A DNA stretch of 64,000 nucleotides from Alteromonas aestuariivivens (GTDB lineage: Bacteria > Pseudomonadota > Gammaproteobacteria > Enterobacterales > Alteromonadaceae): positions 1-64,000 of the forward strand of contig NZ_QRHA01000006.1 of assembly GCF_003367475.1 (NCBI RefSeq), in the 5' to 3' direction. Of the stretch, positions 1 to 8,134 are shown in pieces. Numbering within the stretch: position 1 is the first letter of the stretch; every line of letters starts with the position of its first letter. Under the pieces are notes generated by a model. That model was not told the origin of the DNA, ran no database searches, and worked only from the letters and a program-made list of their open reading frames with translations. The translations under genes and the position numbers were made by a program.

Positions 1-1
1 G

Positions 2-181
2 CCTCAGCAAAACGCATACATCGAACGTCACAACCGAACAATGCGTTACAGCTGGGTCAGTAAGCACCTGTTCGAATCAATCGAAGAGGTGCAGGACTAT
101 ACAACGAAGTGGCTGTGGTTTTACAATCACGAACGACCACACAAAGCCAACGGTGGAAAACCACCTTTGATGGCAGCATAA
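2..181 (+). mobile_element. IS3-family transposase (OrfB), C-terminal end
   Basis: The reading frame is open from the window edge and ends at TAA 179-181. It encodes about 59 residues typical of the integrase C-terminus of IS3-family OrfB: an N-A-Y-I-E-R-H-N-R-T start, a W-L-W-F-Y-N-H-E-R-P-H segment and a G-K-P-P end. This is the last part of the DDE integrase domain, with the final catalytic Glu in the AYIERHNR motif. The element starts outside the window. The right terminal repeat probably lies near 201-222, but no partner end is visible, so the exact boundary is not fixed. Confidence 0.85.
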
Positions 182-224
182 CTTCTACTTTTAGCGTCAG
201 TTAAAAATGGGAGGATTACCCCCC

Positions 225-329
225 GACCTGCCGCACCTGTCTTTGGATGAACAGCAACTCAACTGGTTGTTGTCCGGTTACGATGTGGTGGGCCACAGGC
301 CCTTACCCTATCAGGCTTCCGGCTTATAA
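225..329 (+). pseudogene. IS66-type TnpB C-terminal relic
   Basis: A short open frame ending at TAA 327-329 encodes about 34 residues with the S-L-D-E-Q-Q-L-N-W-L-L-S-G-Y-D block seen at the C-terminus of IS66 Orf2 (TnpB). There is no start or upstream domain, because the IS3-type end abuts it directly. It is therefore a remnant, probably truncated by the insertion of the IS3 element. It cannot be functional on its own. Confidence 0.6.
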
Positions 330-415
330 CCGGGGATCATAAACAGCGATTATCGATCACGAAATAGTCTGAAGAATACAGGGTAATCAATACGTTAAGG
401 CGAGATACTAACCGT

Positions 416-520
416 ATGAACGCAGATGATTATCAACGCCGCATCGCTGAGTTGGAGGGGTCTACTCAATGCGTTGTGATTTTTTCCAGGGGTAGAAAAA
501 CTATGAAAGTCAGATAGTTA
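416..520 (+). pseudogene. IS66-type transposase (TnpC) N-terminal relic
   Basis: ATG at 416 opens a frame beginning M-N-A-D-D-Y-Q-R-R-I-A-E-L-E, which resembles the coiled-coil N-terminus of IS66 transposases. The similarity is lost after about 14 residues and the frame stops soon after. Its order behind the TnpB relic matches the tnpB-tnpC order of IS66. From 521 to 756 I see no gene. An ACCCAAAACTGATCCACA-like string near 725-742 could be the end of another IS but cannot be assigned. Confidence 0.4.
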
Positions 521-756
521 TTGATGAGAAATTTTCTTGTTATTTTTAAGGACTTTTTGAACCCAAATTTGCATCATATTTTTTCTATAGAAATGTGGGT
601 TGGTCGCAAAAGGGCGGTTTTGAGAGCATTTAGGAGCATTGAACTAGACTTGCGCGTAGAGCATTCAATCGACTTGGTGAGACCCTAGCGAATTAGATGA
701 CGATACTTTTGAATGTTGATTTGCACCCAAAACTGATCCACAGGACTTCTAACGTT

Positions 757-2070
757 CTACATTGGTGCCGATTTTAGCCGCTCCAGTTTCATCAAGCTTT
801 GCTCAAAAATGGCTGTTTGAATGCTGTCGGGAATTTCGGCGTGCATGCGACGTTTAAGCTTTTCTATTGCCACAGGAAGTTCATCAACAAACTTCAGCAT
901 AATACTTTGCATTCTTGCGGGATCAAAACCAACGGACTTGGCTGTGGCAACGAAATGCCGCGGGAAAATCTGATCAATCTTCCGCTTTTTACCTTTTGTC
1001 GCCGTAAGTCCCATCGCCAGACTTAAATCCCGCAGGTGTAATCCTTGCCCCCCCGTTATCGGGTACGCTGACAGAATGTCATAGAAAGGCGTCAACCGGT
1101 ATGCTCCACCGGCTTCTAAATAGATGGAGAAATTTTTTGCATGACCGTCCGTTGCGCCTATCAACCACTGAAAAACCTGGAATCGCATAAATGCATCGCG
1201 ATCGGCGAGTGCATTACTTGAACCCATCAGCAACTTCATTATTTGCTCAATGCCAGGCCCGCCTTCTGCCTCGTATTTAATTGCCGGTGGCAAGCCATGC
1301 GCCTGACACATGTCTTCCTGCGGTAAGCGCAGGATATTGTTCTTATCTGCTGTCCAACGTCGATCAAAGCGCTCGACCGCAAGTGCCTTAACCTCATCCA
1401 CCCGAACAATGTCTACCGCAGGTACAGCAAATCCCAACTCTCTGGCTAGTTCGATACACAGCCATTCGTTTTCTACACTATCACTTAAATCCAGCGTGAA
1501 GTCCGGCCCTTTAATCTGCCCGATGGGTAACTTGATGATGTGCGTTGTTGGCGTCAGTCCTTTTGGTACACACCATTGACCATTAATGTTTAATAACGCC
1601 GTCTTTTCCTGTGCACCGGCGACCGAAATCCTGAGTTCTTCTTCCTCAGCCATACCCAAAGGCATGTCCGATTGATAAGCGAGTAGCAGCGCCTTCAGTC
1701 GTTTATCCCTCAGTTGCTCATAATCCAATGATGGGGACTGCTGAGGATAAGAGTCCTGCAATATAGTAAGCGCACCGACACTGTCTCGTCCTACCTGTGC
1801 CAATAAGTCAAACGGACGACTGGAGGCAGCGTTGAAGCGCTTTACGATGCGCTCACGAATGCGTTGAGAGTCTGGCAGTAAATTGTCGAAATAATTGTAT
1901 ACCTGTTCTGAGGTAATACGCCCTTTCTGCAGTGGCAAAGACAGTGATAAGGGGCGGGCTTTGGGGTGAGTTAACCAGGAAGATGCGTAATGCAATTGGT
2001 GTGCGCCATCATTGCGCATGATGAGTTCACCAATGTGCGCTTGATTCAGATACAGTTGCAGTGTTGCCAA
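757..2070 (-). CDS. hipA: HipA serine/threonine kinase toxin
   Basis: This is a 437-residue HipA-family kinase, close to the 440 residues of the E. coli protein. In E. coli, HipA phosphorylates glutamyl-tRNA synthetase and induces persistence. Key residues are present at nearly the same numbers: the autophosphorylated Ser in the R-I-S-V-A-G-A-Q-E-K-T loop (S149), the catalytic T-D-G-H-A-K-N segment (D308, N313) and the metal-binding Asp of F-Y-D-I-L-S-A-Y-P (D331). The gene starts with TTG immediately after the hipB stop codon and in the same frame, so the two genes are tightly coupled. Its 3' end faces IS relics. It looks intact and probably active as a toxin. Confidence 0.93.
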   Translation of the reverse strand: MATLQLYLNQAHIGELIMRNDGAHQLHYASSWLTHPKARPLSLSLPLQKGRITSEQVYNYFDNLLPDSQRIRERIVKRFNAASSRPFDLLAQVGRDSVGALTILQDSYPQQSPSLDYEQLRDKRLKALLLAYQSDMPLGMAEEEELRISVAGAQEKTALLNINGQWCVPKGLTPTTHIIKLPIGQIKGPDFTLDLSDSVENEWLCIELARELGFAVPAVDIVRVDEVKALAVERFDRRWTADKNNILRLPQEDMCQAHGLPPAIKYEAEGGPGIEQIMKLLMGSSNALADRDAFMRFQVFQWLIGATDGHAKNFSIYLEAGGAYRLTPFYDILSAYPITGGQGLHLRDLSLAMGLTATKGKKRKIDQIFPRHFVATAKSVGFDPARMQSIMLKFVDELPVAIEKLKRRMHAEIPDSIQTAIFEQSLMKLERLKSAPM

Positions 2071-2310
2071 TTACCAATCCTCATCCTGTGTCGCCTGCTG
2101 ATTTTTGTTCGGTGCGACACTTATCGTCAGATCTAAGGCCTGAAGAATTTTGAAAAATGTCTGCATCTGGCAGCGATCAGGATCATTTTCAAAATTGGAA
2201 ATGGTACTTTGCTTCACGCCGACACGTTGGGCAACCTCGGCCTGTGACCAATTGTTTTGAGTCCGGATCAGTTTAAGATAATCCGCAAGTTGCTTTGGGC
2301 TGAATATCAT
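2071..2310 (-). CDS. hipB: HipB antitoxin, XRE-family DNA-binding protein
   Basis: This 79-residue helix-turn-helix protein resembles E. coli HipB along its length: F-S-P-K-Q-L-A at the N-terminus, the HTH around S-Q-A-E-V-A-Q-R-V-G-V-K-Q-S-T-I-S-N-F-E, then F-F-K-I-L-Q-A-L and a C-terminal tail ending in Trp. The ATG at 2310 is chosen over a longer frame beginning at 2364. It gives the HipB-like N-terminus, and the longer start would lie inside the operators at 2328-2401. HipB would neutralise HipA and repress the operon. It is followed directly by hipA. Confidence 0.92.
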   Translation of the reverse strand: MIFSPKQLADYLKLIRTQNNWSQAEVAQRVGVKQSTISNFENDPDRCQMQTFFKILQALDLTISVAPNKNQQATQDEDW

Positions 2311-2327
2311 TGATGCGCCTAATTGAA

Positions 2328-2401
2328 TATACCCAGAAGGGGATAAAGAACAAATTATACCCACAAAGGGATAATGTCAACATTATCCCCTATTAAGGAT
2401 A
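2328..2401 (-). promoter_or_regulatory. Three HipB operators in the hipBA promoter
   Basis: Three 18-bp sites with the E. coli hip operator layout TATCC-N8-GGATA lie at 2328-2345 (TATAC/GGATA), 2356-2373 (TATAC/GGATA) and 2384-2401 (TATCC/GGATA, perfect). Their starts are exactly 28 bp apart. The second and third sites also form a perfect inverted repeat between them, with 10-bp arms at 2368-2377 and 2380-2389. This arrangement predicts cooperative autorepression by HipB. Confidence 0.85.
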
Positions 2402-2558
2402 ATAGCTACAAGCCAGTTAGCAATAATGCTAGTGGCCATGCCGAACTCCAATACATAGGCTAGTTGGCCTGCTTTTTCATCAAACAGTACGCAATACTAT
2501 TGAGGCTAGTCTAAAATTTAGCCGGGTTTTTCAGCCCTAATTTTAATCAGCTACTTTT

Positions 2559-3011
2559 TTATTTACCCAGCAGCATATCCAAATGCGGGATCCCATCTTC
2601 CAGATAGTTTTCCGATCTTCGAACAAAGCCGTATTGTGCGTAAAAATCTTCCAGGTAGGCCTGAGCACCAATTTCAATGCTTTGGCCGGGCCAAATGGAA
2701 TCGCAATGGTGGAGTGCCTGGCGAATTAACTCATGGCCCAGGCCGGTTCCTCGTGAAGACTGGCGGGTGGCTACCCGGCCGATGCTAACTGAGGGGTAAC
2801 TGATGCCGGGGGCCAGCAGTCTGGCGTAGGCCACCAGTTCGTTGTTTTGGTAACCGAGCAGGTGGTACACACCGGTTTTGCTATCTTTGTCATCGAGTTC
2901 CGGGTACGGGCAGTTCTGTTCAACCACAAATACATTCACTCGAAGTTGCATAATAGTGTACAACTGCTCGGTGCTCAGTTCGGAAAATTGCAGTAGTTGC
3001 CAGGAAATCAT
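2559..3011 (-). CDS. elaA: ElaA-like GNAT acetyltransferase
   Basis: The protein is about 150 residues and resembles E. coli ElaA throughout: a W-Q-L-L-Q-F-S-E-L-S N-terminus, R-V-N-V-F-V-V-E-Q-N-C-P-Y, an acetyl-CoA-binding stretch S-R-G-T-G-L-G, and a D-G-I-P-H C-terminus. ElaA is a GNAT-fold N-acetyltransferase of uncertain substrate. I chose the ATG at 3011 because it aligns with the ElaA start; the frame also opens at 3056. It stands alone between hipBA and the first sulfatase and shows no tie to glycan use. Confidence 0.8.
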   Translation of the reverse strand: MISWQLLQFSELSTEQLYTIMQLRVNVFVVEQNCPYPELDDKDSKTGVYHLLGYQNNELVAYARLLAPGISYPSVSIGRVATRQSSRGTGLGHELIRQALHHCDSIWPGQSIEIGAQAYLEDFYAQYGFVRRSENYLEDGIPHLDMLLGK

Positions 3012-3084
3012 CAATACCTCTGTCATTGCGTAAAACGAAAATTGTCGTTCAGGCACAAATTGTAAGTGAATCCGGCAATGGCTA

Positions 3085-4602
3085 TCAATTTCCCTGGCGA
3101 ACTTCTATAGCGGTGTACTGGGTCAGCACAGGGTCGTTGGTTTCACGCATCTTGCTATGAATGATCTGATCATGAGCTTTCAGGATACTGCGTTGTTCTT
3201 TACTCAGTGCCTGTTTCAGCAGGTTGGTGGTTTCCAACGGGTCCTGTTTTAGGTCATAAAATTCGTTTCTTTCAGGGTTTTTGAAATCCCGCACTAATTT
3301 ATAAGCCCCGTCACTGTACATTCTCATTTGTGTTAACGACTGGTGCTGAGTGGTGTAAGCCCCATAGTAGTCGGTCGACAACACCTTGGTCTTATCTAAA
3401 AACGCTGGGAGGTAGTCTTGCCCCCGAATGACATTGTCGTCGCTGGCTTTACCGTTGGCTATGCTGACCAAGGTAGGAAACCAGTCGAGATTCGACATGG
3501 TTGAAGGGTTAACTGTGCCGGCTTCAATCGCATCGGGCCAGCGTACAATCAACGGAACCTTGACGGTGGTATCGTAAAGGTTGGGCCGCTGCCCTCTGGG
3601 CACATTGTCAGTGCCGGCGGGGGGCTTATTCAGCAGCCAGAAACCGTTACCTTTATGCCATATGCCGTTTTGCCCAATTGTGTAACCATGGTCTGAAGTG
3701 AAAATTACTAGCGTGTTGCTGCGCAAATTCAGTTCATCCAGCGTATCCATCAAGCGGCCGATATTGCGGTCAATACCTTTAACGCTCGCTAGGTATTCAC
3801 GCTTAAGCTTGTGTGCCCTTTCAATATTCAAGTCCGGGTAATCGGGGTGGGGCACCTCAATAGCCATATCTTTGAACGGCGCTTCATCCTGCGGTGAAGC
3901 TGGTGCGAACGGGTAGTGAGGTGCGCGTAAATGCAAAGAGAGTGCGAACTTTTCACCTTGATGCTTGCCCAGAAATTCAATGGCGTAGTCAGTGAGAATG
4001 TCGGTGGTTAGCCCTTTGTGTGGGGTTGTTTTTCCTTCCACTTCAAGAACCGGGTTCTCAGGCGAAGTGCCGCCTTCTACAAATCCGACAAATTCCTGAT
4101 AGCCGTGCTTCGTCGGGTGATACTTGGGCAACTCGCCCAGGTGCCATTTACCGATCAACCCCGTACGGTAACCGGACCGCTCCAGCACTTCCGGCCAGGT
4201 TTCGTATTTTGGATCCAGACCAAGATCGGGCTGGTGCCCTGTGAGGGTTTTTGACTTGAGGTTGTCGTTAATCCAGTCATCTATGCCCAGCTCATAGCCG
4301 TATTGTGAGGTTAACAGGCTGGCGCGGGCTGGGCTGCACACTGGAGTATTGGCATACGCGTTCGGAAAGTACATCCCTTCTGCGGCCAGTTTATCCAGAT
4401 TGGGAGTAATGGCCTGGCTTTCGCCATTTCGACCCAGCGCCCACGCTGCCTGATCGTCTGTGTAAATAAACACAATGTTGGGCGTGCTGTTCTGTACTTG
4501 ATTCGGGACTTCGGTTGACGCCTGCGCGGCAGTGCAGGCGGATGTCAGCAGCACAGTGAAAACGAGGGGGCTACAACGTGCAAAACATTTTGTTAGGAAC
4601 AT
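3085..4602 (-). CDS. Secreted S1-type sulfatase (formylglycine)
   Basis: This alkaline-phosphatase-superfamily sulfatase has about 505 residues and a hydrophobic export signal. The metal-binding I-Y-T-D-D motif lies near residue 47. The C-S-P-A-R formylglycine motif (Cys near residue 89) needs maturation by a sulfatase-modifying enzyme not encoded here. The ATG at 4602 overlaps the stop of the upstream TIM-barrel gene as TAATG and has GGAG about 9 nt upstream, so I prefer it to the GTG at 4611. The enzyme would remove sulfate esters from the glycan in the periplasm or at the surface. The exact sulfate position cannot be read from the sequence. It is co-transcribed with the putative keto-glycoside lyase. 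Confidence 0.9.
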   Translation of the reverse strand: MFLTKCFARCSPLVFTVLLTSACTAAQASTEVPNQVQNSTPNIVFIYTDDQAAWALGRNGESQAITPNLDKLAAEGMYFPNAYANTPVCSPARASLLTSQYGYELGIDDWINDNLKSKTLTGHQPDLGLDPKYETWPEVLERSGYRTGLIGKWHLGELPKYHPTKHGYQEFVGFVEGGTSPENPVLEVEGKTTPHKGLTTDILTDYAIEFLGKHQGEKFALSLHLRAPHYPFAPASPQDEAPFKDMAIEVPHPDYPDLNIERAHKLKREYLASVKGIDRNIGRLMDTLDELNLRSNTLVIFTSDHGYTIGQNGIWHKGNGFWLLNKPPAGTDNVPRGQRPNLYDTTVKVPLIVRWPDAIEAGTVNPSTMSNLDWFPTLVSIANGKASDDNVIRGQDYLPAFLDKTKVLSTDYYGAYTTQHQSLTQMRMYSDGAYKLVRDFKNPERNEFYDLKQDPLETTNLLKQALSKEQRSILKAHDQIIHSKMRETNDPVLTQYTAIEVRQGN

Positions 4603-5474
4603 TATTCGCACTCCGAACGAAGATCACGGAGAATGTTATCCAGCCCCTGTTTGGACGCTTTTACAGCCTGGAGCGGGGTAAAGCCTTGCGGGTATTCTTC
4701 CTGTTCAACCACCAGCCAGGAAGTATCACCAACACTCATGTTAGTTTTGATGAGCGTTTGCCAGTCAAAATTGTCTTCTCCCATGATCACAGGCAACCCC
4801 TTGTCTTTGTCTTCTTCCCGTGTGCGGATTTTGTAATGGGTGGTGAGTGTTCTGTGCGGGTAGCGTTTAACGTAATCAATGGGGTCTGCACCAGCATAAT
4901 TTGCCCAGCCCACATCCAGCTGTAACACAAATTCCGGCGGGGTATTTTGGGCCAGGTGGTCCCAGAAAGTTGTGCCATTAAATGGCTTAAACTCTTTGGA
5001 GTGATTGTGGTAACCCAGCAGCATGCCCTTTGCATTCACGCGGGCAGAAAGAACCCGCAGTTCCGTTATCAGCGCATCAATCTCATCGGGGTTATCCACT
5101 CTTGCATCGTGGGGAATGATCAACAGTTCGGCCCCAATAGCTTTCAAAAAATCAAGGCTTTTATCTGCCTGTTCGCTGCGCAGCAACTTAATCGGCACGT
5201 GAGCGCCGCTGACCTTAAGCCCCAACGAGTCCAAAAAGGCCTTTAAACCCTGCGGGTCATCGGCATAGGGGCCGTAACGGCCGGCAAATTCAACTGCTTC
5301 AAATCCCATCTCCGCCAGCGCAGTCAGTGTGTCCTTAAAATTTTCACTGAGGGTCTCACGCACAGAATGCAACTGAACGCTTACGCCCGGTAACGCTTTG
5401 CTGCAAGACTCTACCGCGTGAACTGCAGTTGGCAAACTCAGGGTACATATCAGGGCGATAAAAAATCCACGCAT
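4602..5474 (-). CDS. Secreted TIM-barrel sugar isomerase/epimerase-like protein, possible 3-keto-glycoside lyase
   Basis: A 290-residue protein with a Sec signal (cleavage likely after A-V-H-A) followed by a xylose-isomerase-like AP-endonuclease-2 TIM barrel. Metal-ligand candidates are visible in G-Y-H-N-H-S-K-E-F, L-D-V-G-W, T-H-Y-K and V-V-E-Q-E-E-Y. Cytoplasmic members act on sugars or sugar phosphates. Exported members beside DUF1080 and oxidoreductase genes are linked to beta-elimination of 3-keto-glycosides (the YcjR-type chemistry known in E. coli). Here it is divergent from exactly such genes at 5850-8919 and overlaps a sulfatase by one base. The lyase role is inferred from context; the fold and export are seen directly. 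Confidence 0.75.
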   Translation of the reverse strand: MRGFFIALICTLSLPTAVHAVESCSKALPGVSVQLHSVRETLSENFKDTLTALAEMGFEAVEFAGRYGPYADDPQGLKAFLDSLGLKVSGAHVPIKLLRSEQADKSLDFLKAIGAELLIIPHDARVDNPDEIDALITELRVLSARVNAKGMLLGYHNHSKEFKPFNGTTFWDHLAQNTPPEFVLQLDVGWANYAGADPIDYVKRYPHRTLTTHYKIRTREEDKDKGLPVIMGEDNFDWQTLIKTNMSVGDTSWLVVEQEEYPQGFTPLQAVKASKQGLDNILRDLRSECE

Positions 5475-5849
5475 AGTGATCCTGTTGATTATTTATGATT
5501 TTTAATGAGTGTTTTGATGAGTTTAATGTTGATTGCATAGCGCTGTCGACGATTTTTTTACAAAAAAAATACAGTTAACGTTCAGTGTAAATGGGCATTT
5601 TAGTGAGTCATTGTGTTTTATATGCTTGTTTATTTTGTGCTTTTTTGTGGCTCCAAGTTTAGGTCGGTGAATGCTTTTAGATAATTGATTTTGACTGTTT
5701 GTGCTTGAATTGATGTTCGGATATGTATATTTTGTTAAAAATAGCTACAAGGCTGGGCAGTACTTTGCGGATTGATGCAAGTGGGTTGGCAGTTCACCAA
5801 TTTCTTCGGGTATGAAACTCAACGGTCTGAGTTTTAAAAAAGGGAAGTT
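5475..5849. promoter_or_regulatory. Divergent intergenic region between keto-glycoside gene sets
   Basis: This 375-bp AT-rich stretch separates the leftward TIM-barrel/sulfatase genes from the rightward dehydrogenase operon, so it must carry both promoters. A GGGAAG ribosome-binding site lies just before ATG 5850. I see no convincing inverted repeat, small gene or RNA. Confidence 0.6.
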
Positions 5850-6419
5850 ATGAGCGAATTCCAAATTAGCCGTAGGGTTTTTATCGGCACCATGGCGTAC
5901 CTGGTGACGGCGCCGGTGCTGTCAACTGTTATGAACCCCGCAACTCGCCTGTTTCATGTCGCCAGGGATGGCAAATTCTTCACAGCGTGGCAGCTTACTG
6001 TGCTCAATGATGTGGCTGAGATCATGATCCCACGAACGGATACACCGGGCGCTTCAGATGTGCACGTTGCTTCGCTACTGGATGAACTGATGATGACCTG
6101 GGCGGGTGAGGAAACCAAACGTCAGTTTCCGGCCTGTCTGGAAAGCATTGATTCACAGGCCATGGATACCCTCGCTTCTCCTTACATTTCGTTACCGCTC
6201 GAGCAGCGACAATCTCTCATACAACAACTTGATAAAGCGGCCTTTCGCGAGGCTGATTCTGTGTTGTTTGCCAGCTATCGGGCGCTGAAGGAGATGATTT
6301 TTCACGTTTATTATTCTTCGAAAGAGGCAAACCCGGACTTCGTTTTGGTCCCCGGAGGGTTTAAAGGCTGCGTGACTGAAGATGAACTGAAAGCGATTCA
6401 TAAGAGAGGCCGTTTATGA
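5850..6419 (+). CDS. Gluconate 2-dehydrogenase subunit 3 family protein, Tat-exported small subunit
   Basis: A 189-residue small subunit of a periplasmic sugar dehydrogenase. The N-terminus carries a twin-arginine signal, S-R-R-V-F-I-G, followed by a hydrophobic stretch near residues 13-27. The rest matches the gluconate-2-dehydrogenase subunit 3 family, including I-M-I-P-R-T-D-T-P-G-A. In known glucoside 3-dehydrogenases and FAD glucose dehydrogenases, this subunit carries its signal-less GMC partner through Tat. The next gene overlaps it by four bases (ATGA) and encodes a GMC protein without a signal, as that model requires. Confidence 0.85.
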   Translation: MSEFQISRRVFIGTMAYLVTAPVLSTVMNPATRLFHVARDGKFFTAWQLTVLNDVAEIMIPRTDTPGASDVHVASLLDELMMTWAGEETKRQFPACLESIDSQAMDTLASPYISLPLEQRQSLIQQLDKAAFREADSVLFASYRALKEMIFHVYYSSKEANPDFVLVPGGFKGCVTEDELKAIHKRGRL

Positions 6420-8134
6420 AGCCCGAATACGATGTGATTGTAGTGGGCTCTGGAATAACCGGAGGCTGGGCAGCCAAAGAATTCTGCGAGAAGGGGTTCA
6501 AAACCCTGGTTCTTGAGCGGGGTCGTAAAGTCGATCATCGGGGCCCTGAATATAAGGATTTCAAAGCGCCCTGGGAGCTTGAAAACTTCGGGCTGCCTCC
6601 TGAGTTGCTCGAAGAACAGAACCGTTATAAGACGATAAGAAACAGCCAATCGTTTTTTAATACGTCCAACATTCAGTTCTTTGTTGATGACAAAGAGCAT
6701 CCTTATTCTTTTCCGGAAGACAGGCCGTTTCATTGGATTAGAGGTTATCAGTTGGGCGGGCGGTCACTGACATGGGGCCGCCAGGTACTGCGTTGGGGAG
6801 TGAAGGACTTCGAAGCCAACGCCAAAGATGGCCACGGTGTGCCCTGGCCCATTGGCTACCAGGATTTGGCGCCCTGGTACGATTATGTGGAATCCTTTAT
6901 TGGCGTATCGGCCAACAAGGATGGGCTGGAAGAAGTACCTGATGGCGTATTTCAAAAGCCCTGGGAGATGAGTTGCGCAGAGGAGTTCGTTTCCAAAAAC
7001 ATTGCCAAAAAGTACACCGATCGTCATTTGATCATAGGCCGTGCGGCCAATATCACTGAGCCTACGGAAGAACAACTCAAGCTCGGCCGCGGCCAGTGTC
7101 AGGCCCGTTCTTATTGCCGCCGAGGCTGTATGTTCGGGGGGTATTTCAGTTCCCTTTCTGCAACGCTGCCGGCGGCAGAACGTACCGGTAACCTAACCGT
7201 GGTTACCGACGCCATTGTTGCGAGTGTTAATTATGACGAGCAGACTGGAAAAGCGTCCGGCGTTACGGTAATTGATGCTCACAGCAAAGAAGTACGCAGC
7301 TACCGCGCCCGGGTAGTGTTTTTGTGTGCTTCGGCATTGGGAACGGTGCAAATTCTGCTGAATTCCAAATCCAAGGCTTTCCCCAATGGCATTGCCAACT
7401 CAAGCGGTGCGGTGGGGCACTACATTATGGACCACTTTACTGGCGTGGTTGCGGATGCAGAAGTGCCCGGGTTTGAAGACAAGCATTCGTTTGGGCGCAG
7501 ACCGATTGCAACCTACATCCCTAACTTTCGGCATGAGCAAAAAGACGGAGTGGATTTTGTCCGGGGGTACGGTTACCAGACAACCGCGAGCAGCCGCACA
7601 AGCACTGGCACCACCGCTCGGCGAATCGGTATTGGCGAAACAGTGAAAATGCAGGCTAAACAACCCGGCCCCTGGCGTTTCAAGGCGTTAATGTACGGTG
7701 AAATGCTGCCCTACTACGACAACAAAGCTACGTTGCTGCCGGACAAGAAAGATCAGTGGGGTATGCCCGTGTTGCACATTGATGCAATGGTCAGGGAAAA
7801 CGAACGTAAAATGACGAAACAAGCCGCAGTCGATATTGAAGAAATTTTGCAGGCTGGTGGTTGCCGCGACATTAAAATAAAACCCATTCCAGATGATCAG
7901 CCCATGCCAGTAGGGCGCCGGATCCATGAAATGGGTGGTGCCTGCATGGGCGATGACCCAACCAAATCGGTGTTGAACAGATGGGCGCAATCTCATGATG
8001 TAGCCAATCTGTTTGTCACCGATGGTGCCTGCATGTCGTCCTGTGCTACCCAAAATCCTTCACTTACCTATATGGCGATTACTGCCAGAGCGGCAGACTA
8101 TGCGGCAAGGCTGCTAAAGGAAAAGGTGCTTTGA
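6416..8134 (+). CDS. GMC-family FAD sugar dehydrogenase catalytic subunit, predicted 3Fe-4S
   Basis: A 572-residue GMC oxidoreductase. The FAD-binding G-S-G-I-T-G-G motif is at residues 11-17, the catalytic His is in H-E-M-G-G (H504) and Asn in N-P-S-L-T-Y (N547). Three cysteines (C228, C234, C238) keep the 6- and 4-residue spacing that I recall for the 3Fe-4S ligands of bacterial FAD glucose dehydrogenase. There is no signal peptide, so export with the upstream Tat subunit is expected. Related enzymes oxidise sugars or glycosides, several at C3. No dedicated c-type cytochrome is encoded nearby. The substrate is inferred to be an oligosaccharide released from the glycan. Confidence 0.85.
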   Translation: MKPEYDVIVVGSGITGGWAAKEFCEKGFKTLVLERGRKVDHRGPEYKDFKAPWELENFGLPPELLEEQNRYKTIRNSQSFFNTSNIQFFVDDKEHPYSFPEDRPFHWIRGYQLGGRSLTWGRQVLRWGVKDFEANAKDGHGVPWPIGYQDLAPWYDYVESFIGVSANKDGLEEVPDGVFQKPWEMSCAEEFVSKNIAKKYTDRHLIIGRAANITEPTEEQLKLGRGQCQARSYCRRGCMFGGYFSSLSATLPAAERTGNLTVVTDAIVASVNYDEQTGKASGVTVIDAHSKEVRSYRARVVFLCASALGTVQILLNSKSKAFPNGIANSSGAVGHYIMDHFTGVVADAEVPGFEDKHSFGRRPIATYIPNFRHEQKDGVDFVRGYGYQTTASSRTSTGTTARRIGIGETVKMQAKQPGPWRFKALMYGEMLPYYDNKATLLPDKKDQWGMPVLHIDAMVRENERKMTKQAAVDIEEILQAGGCRDIKIKPIPDDQPMPVGRRIHEMGGACMGDDPTKSVLNRWAQSHDVANLFVTDGACMSSCATQNPSLTYMAITARAADYAARLLKEKVL

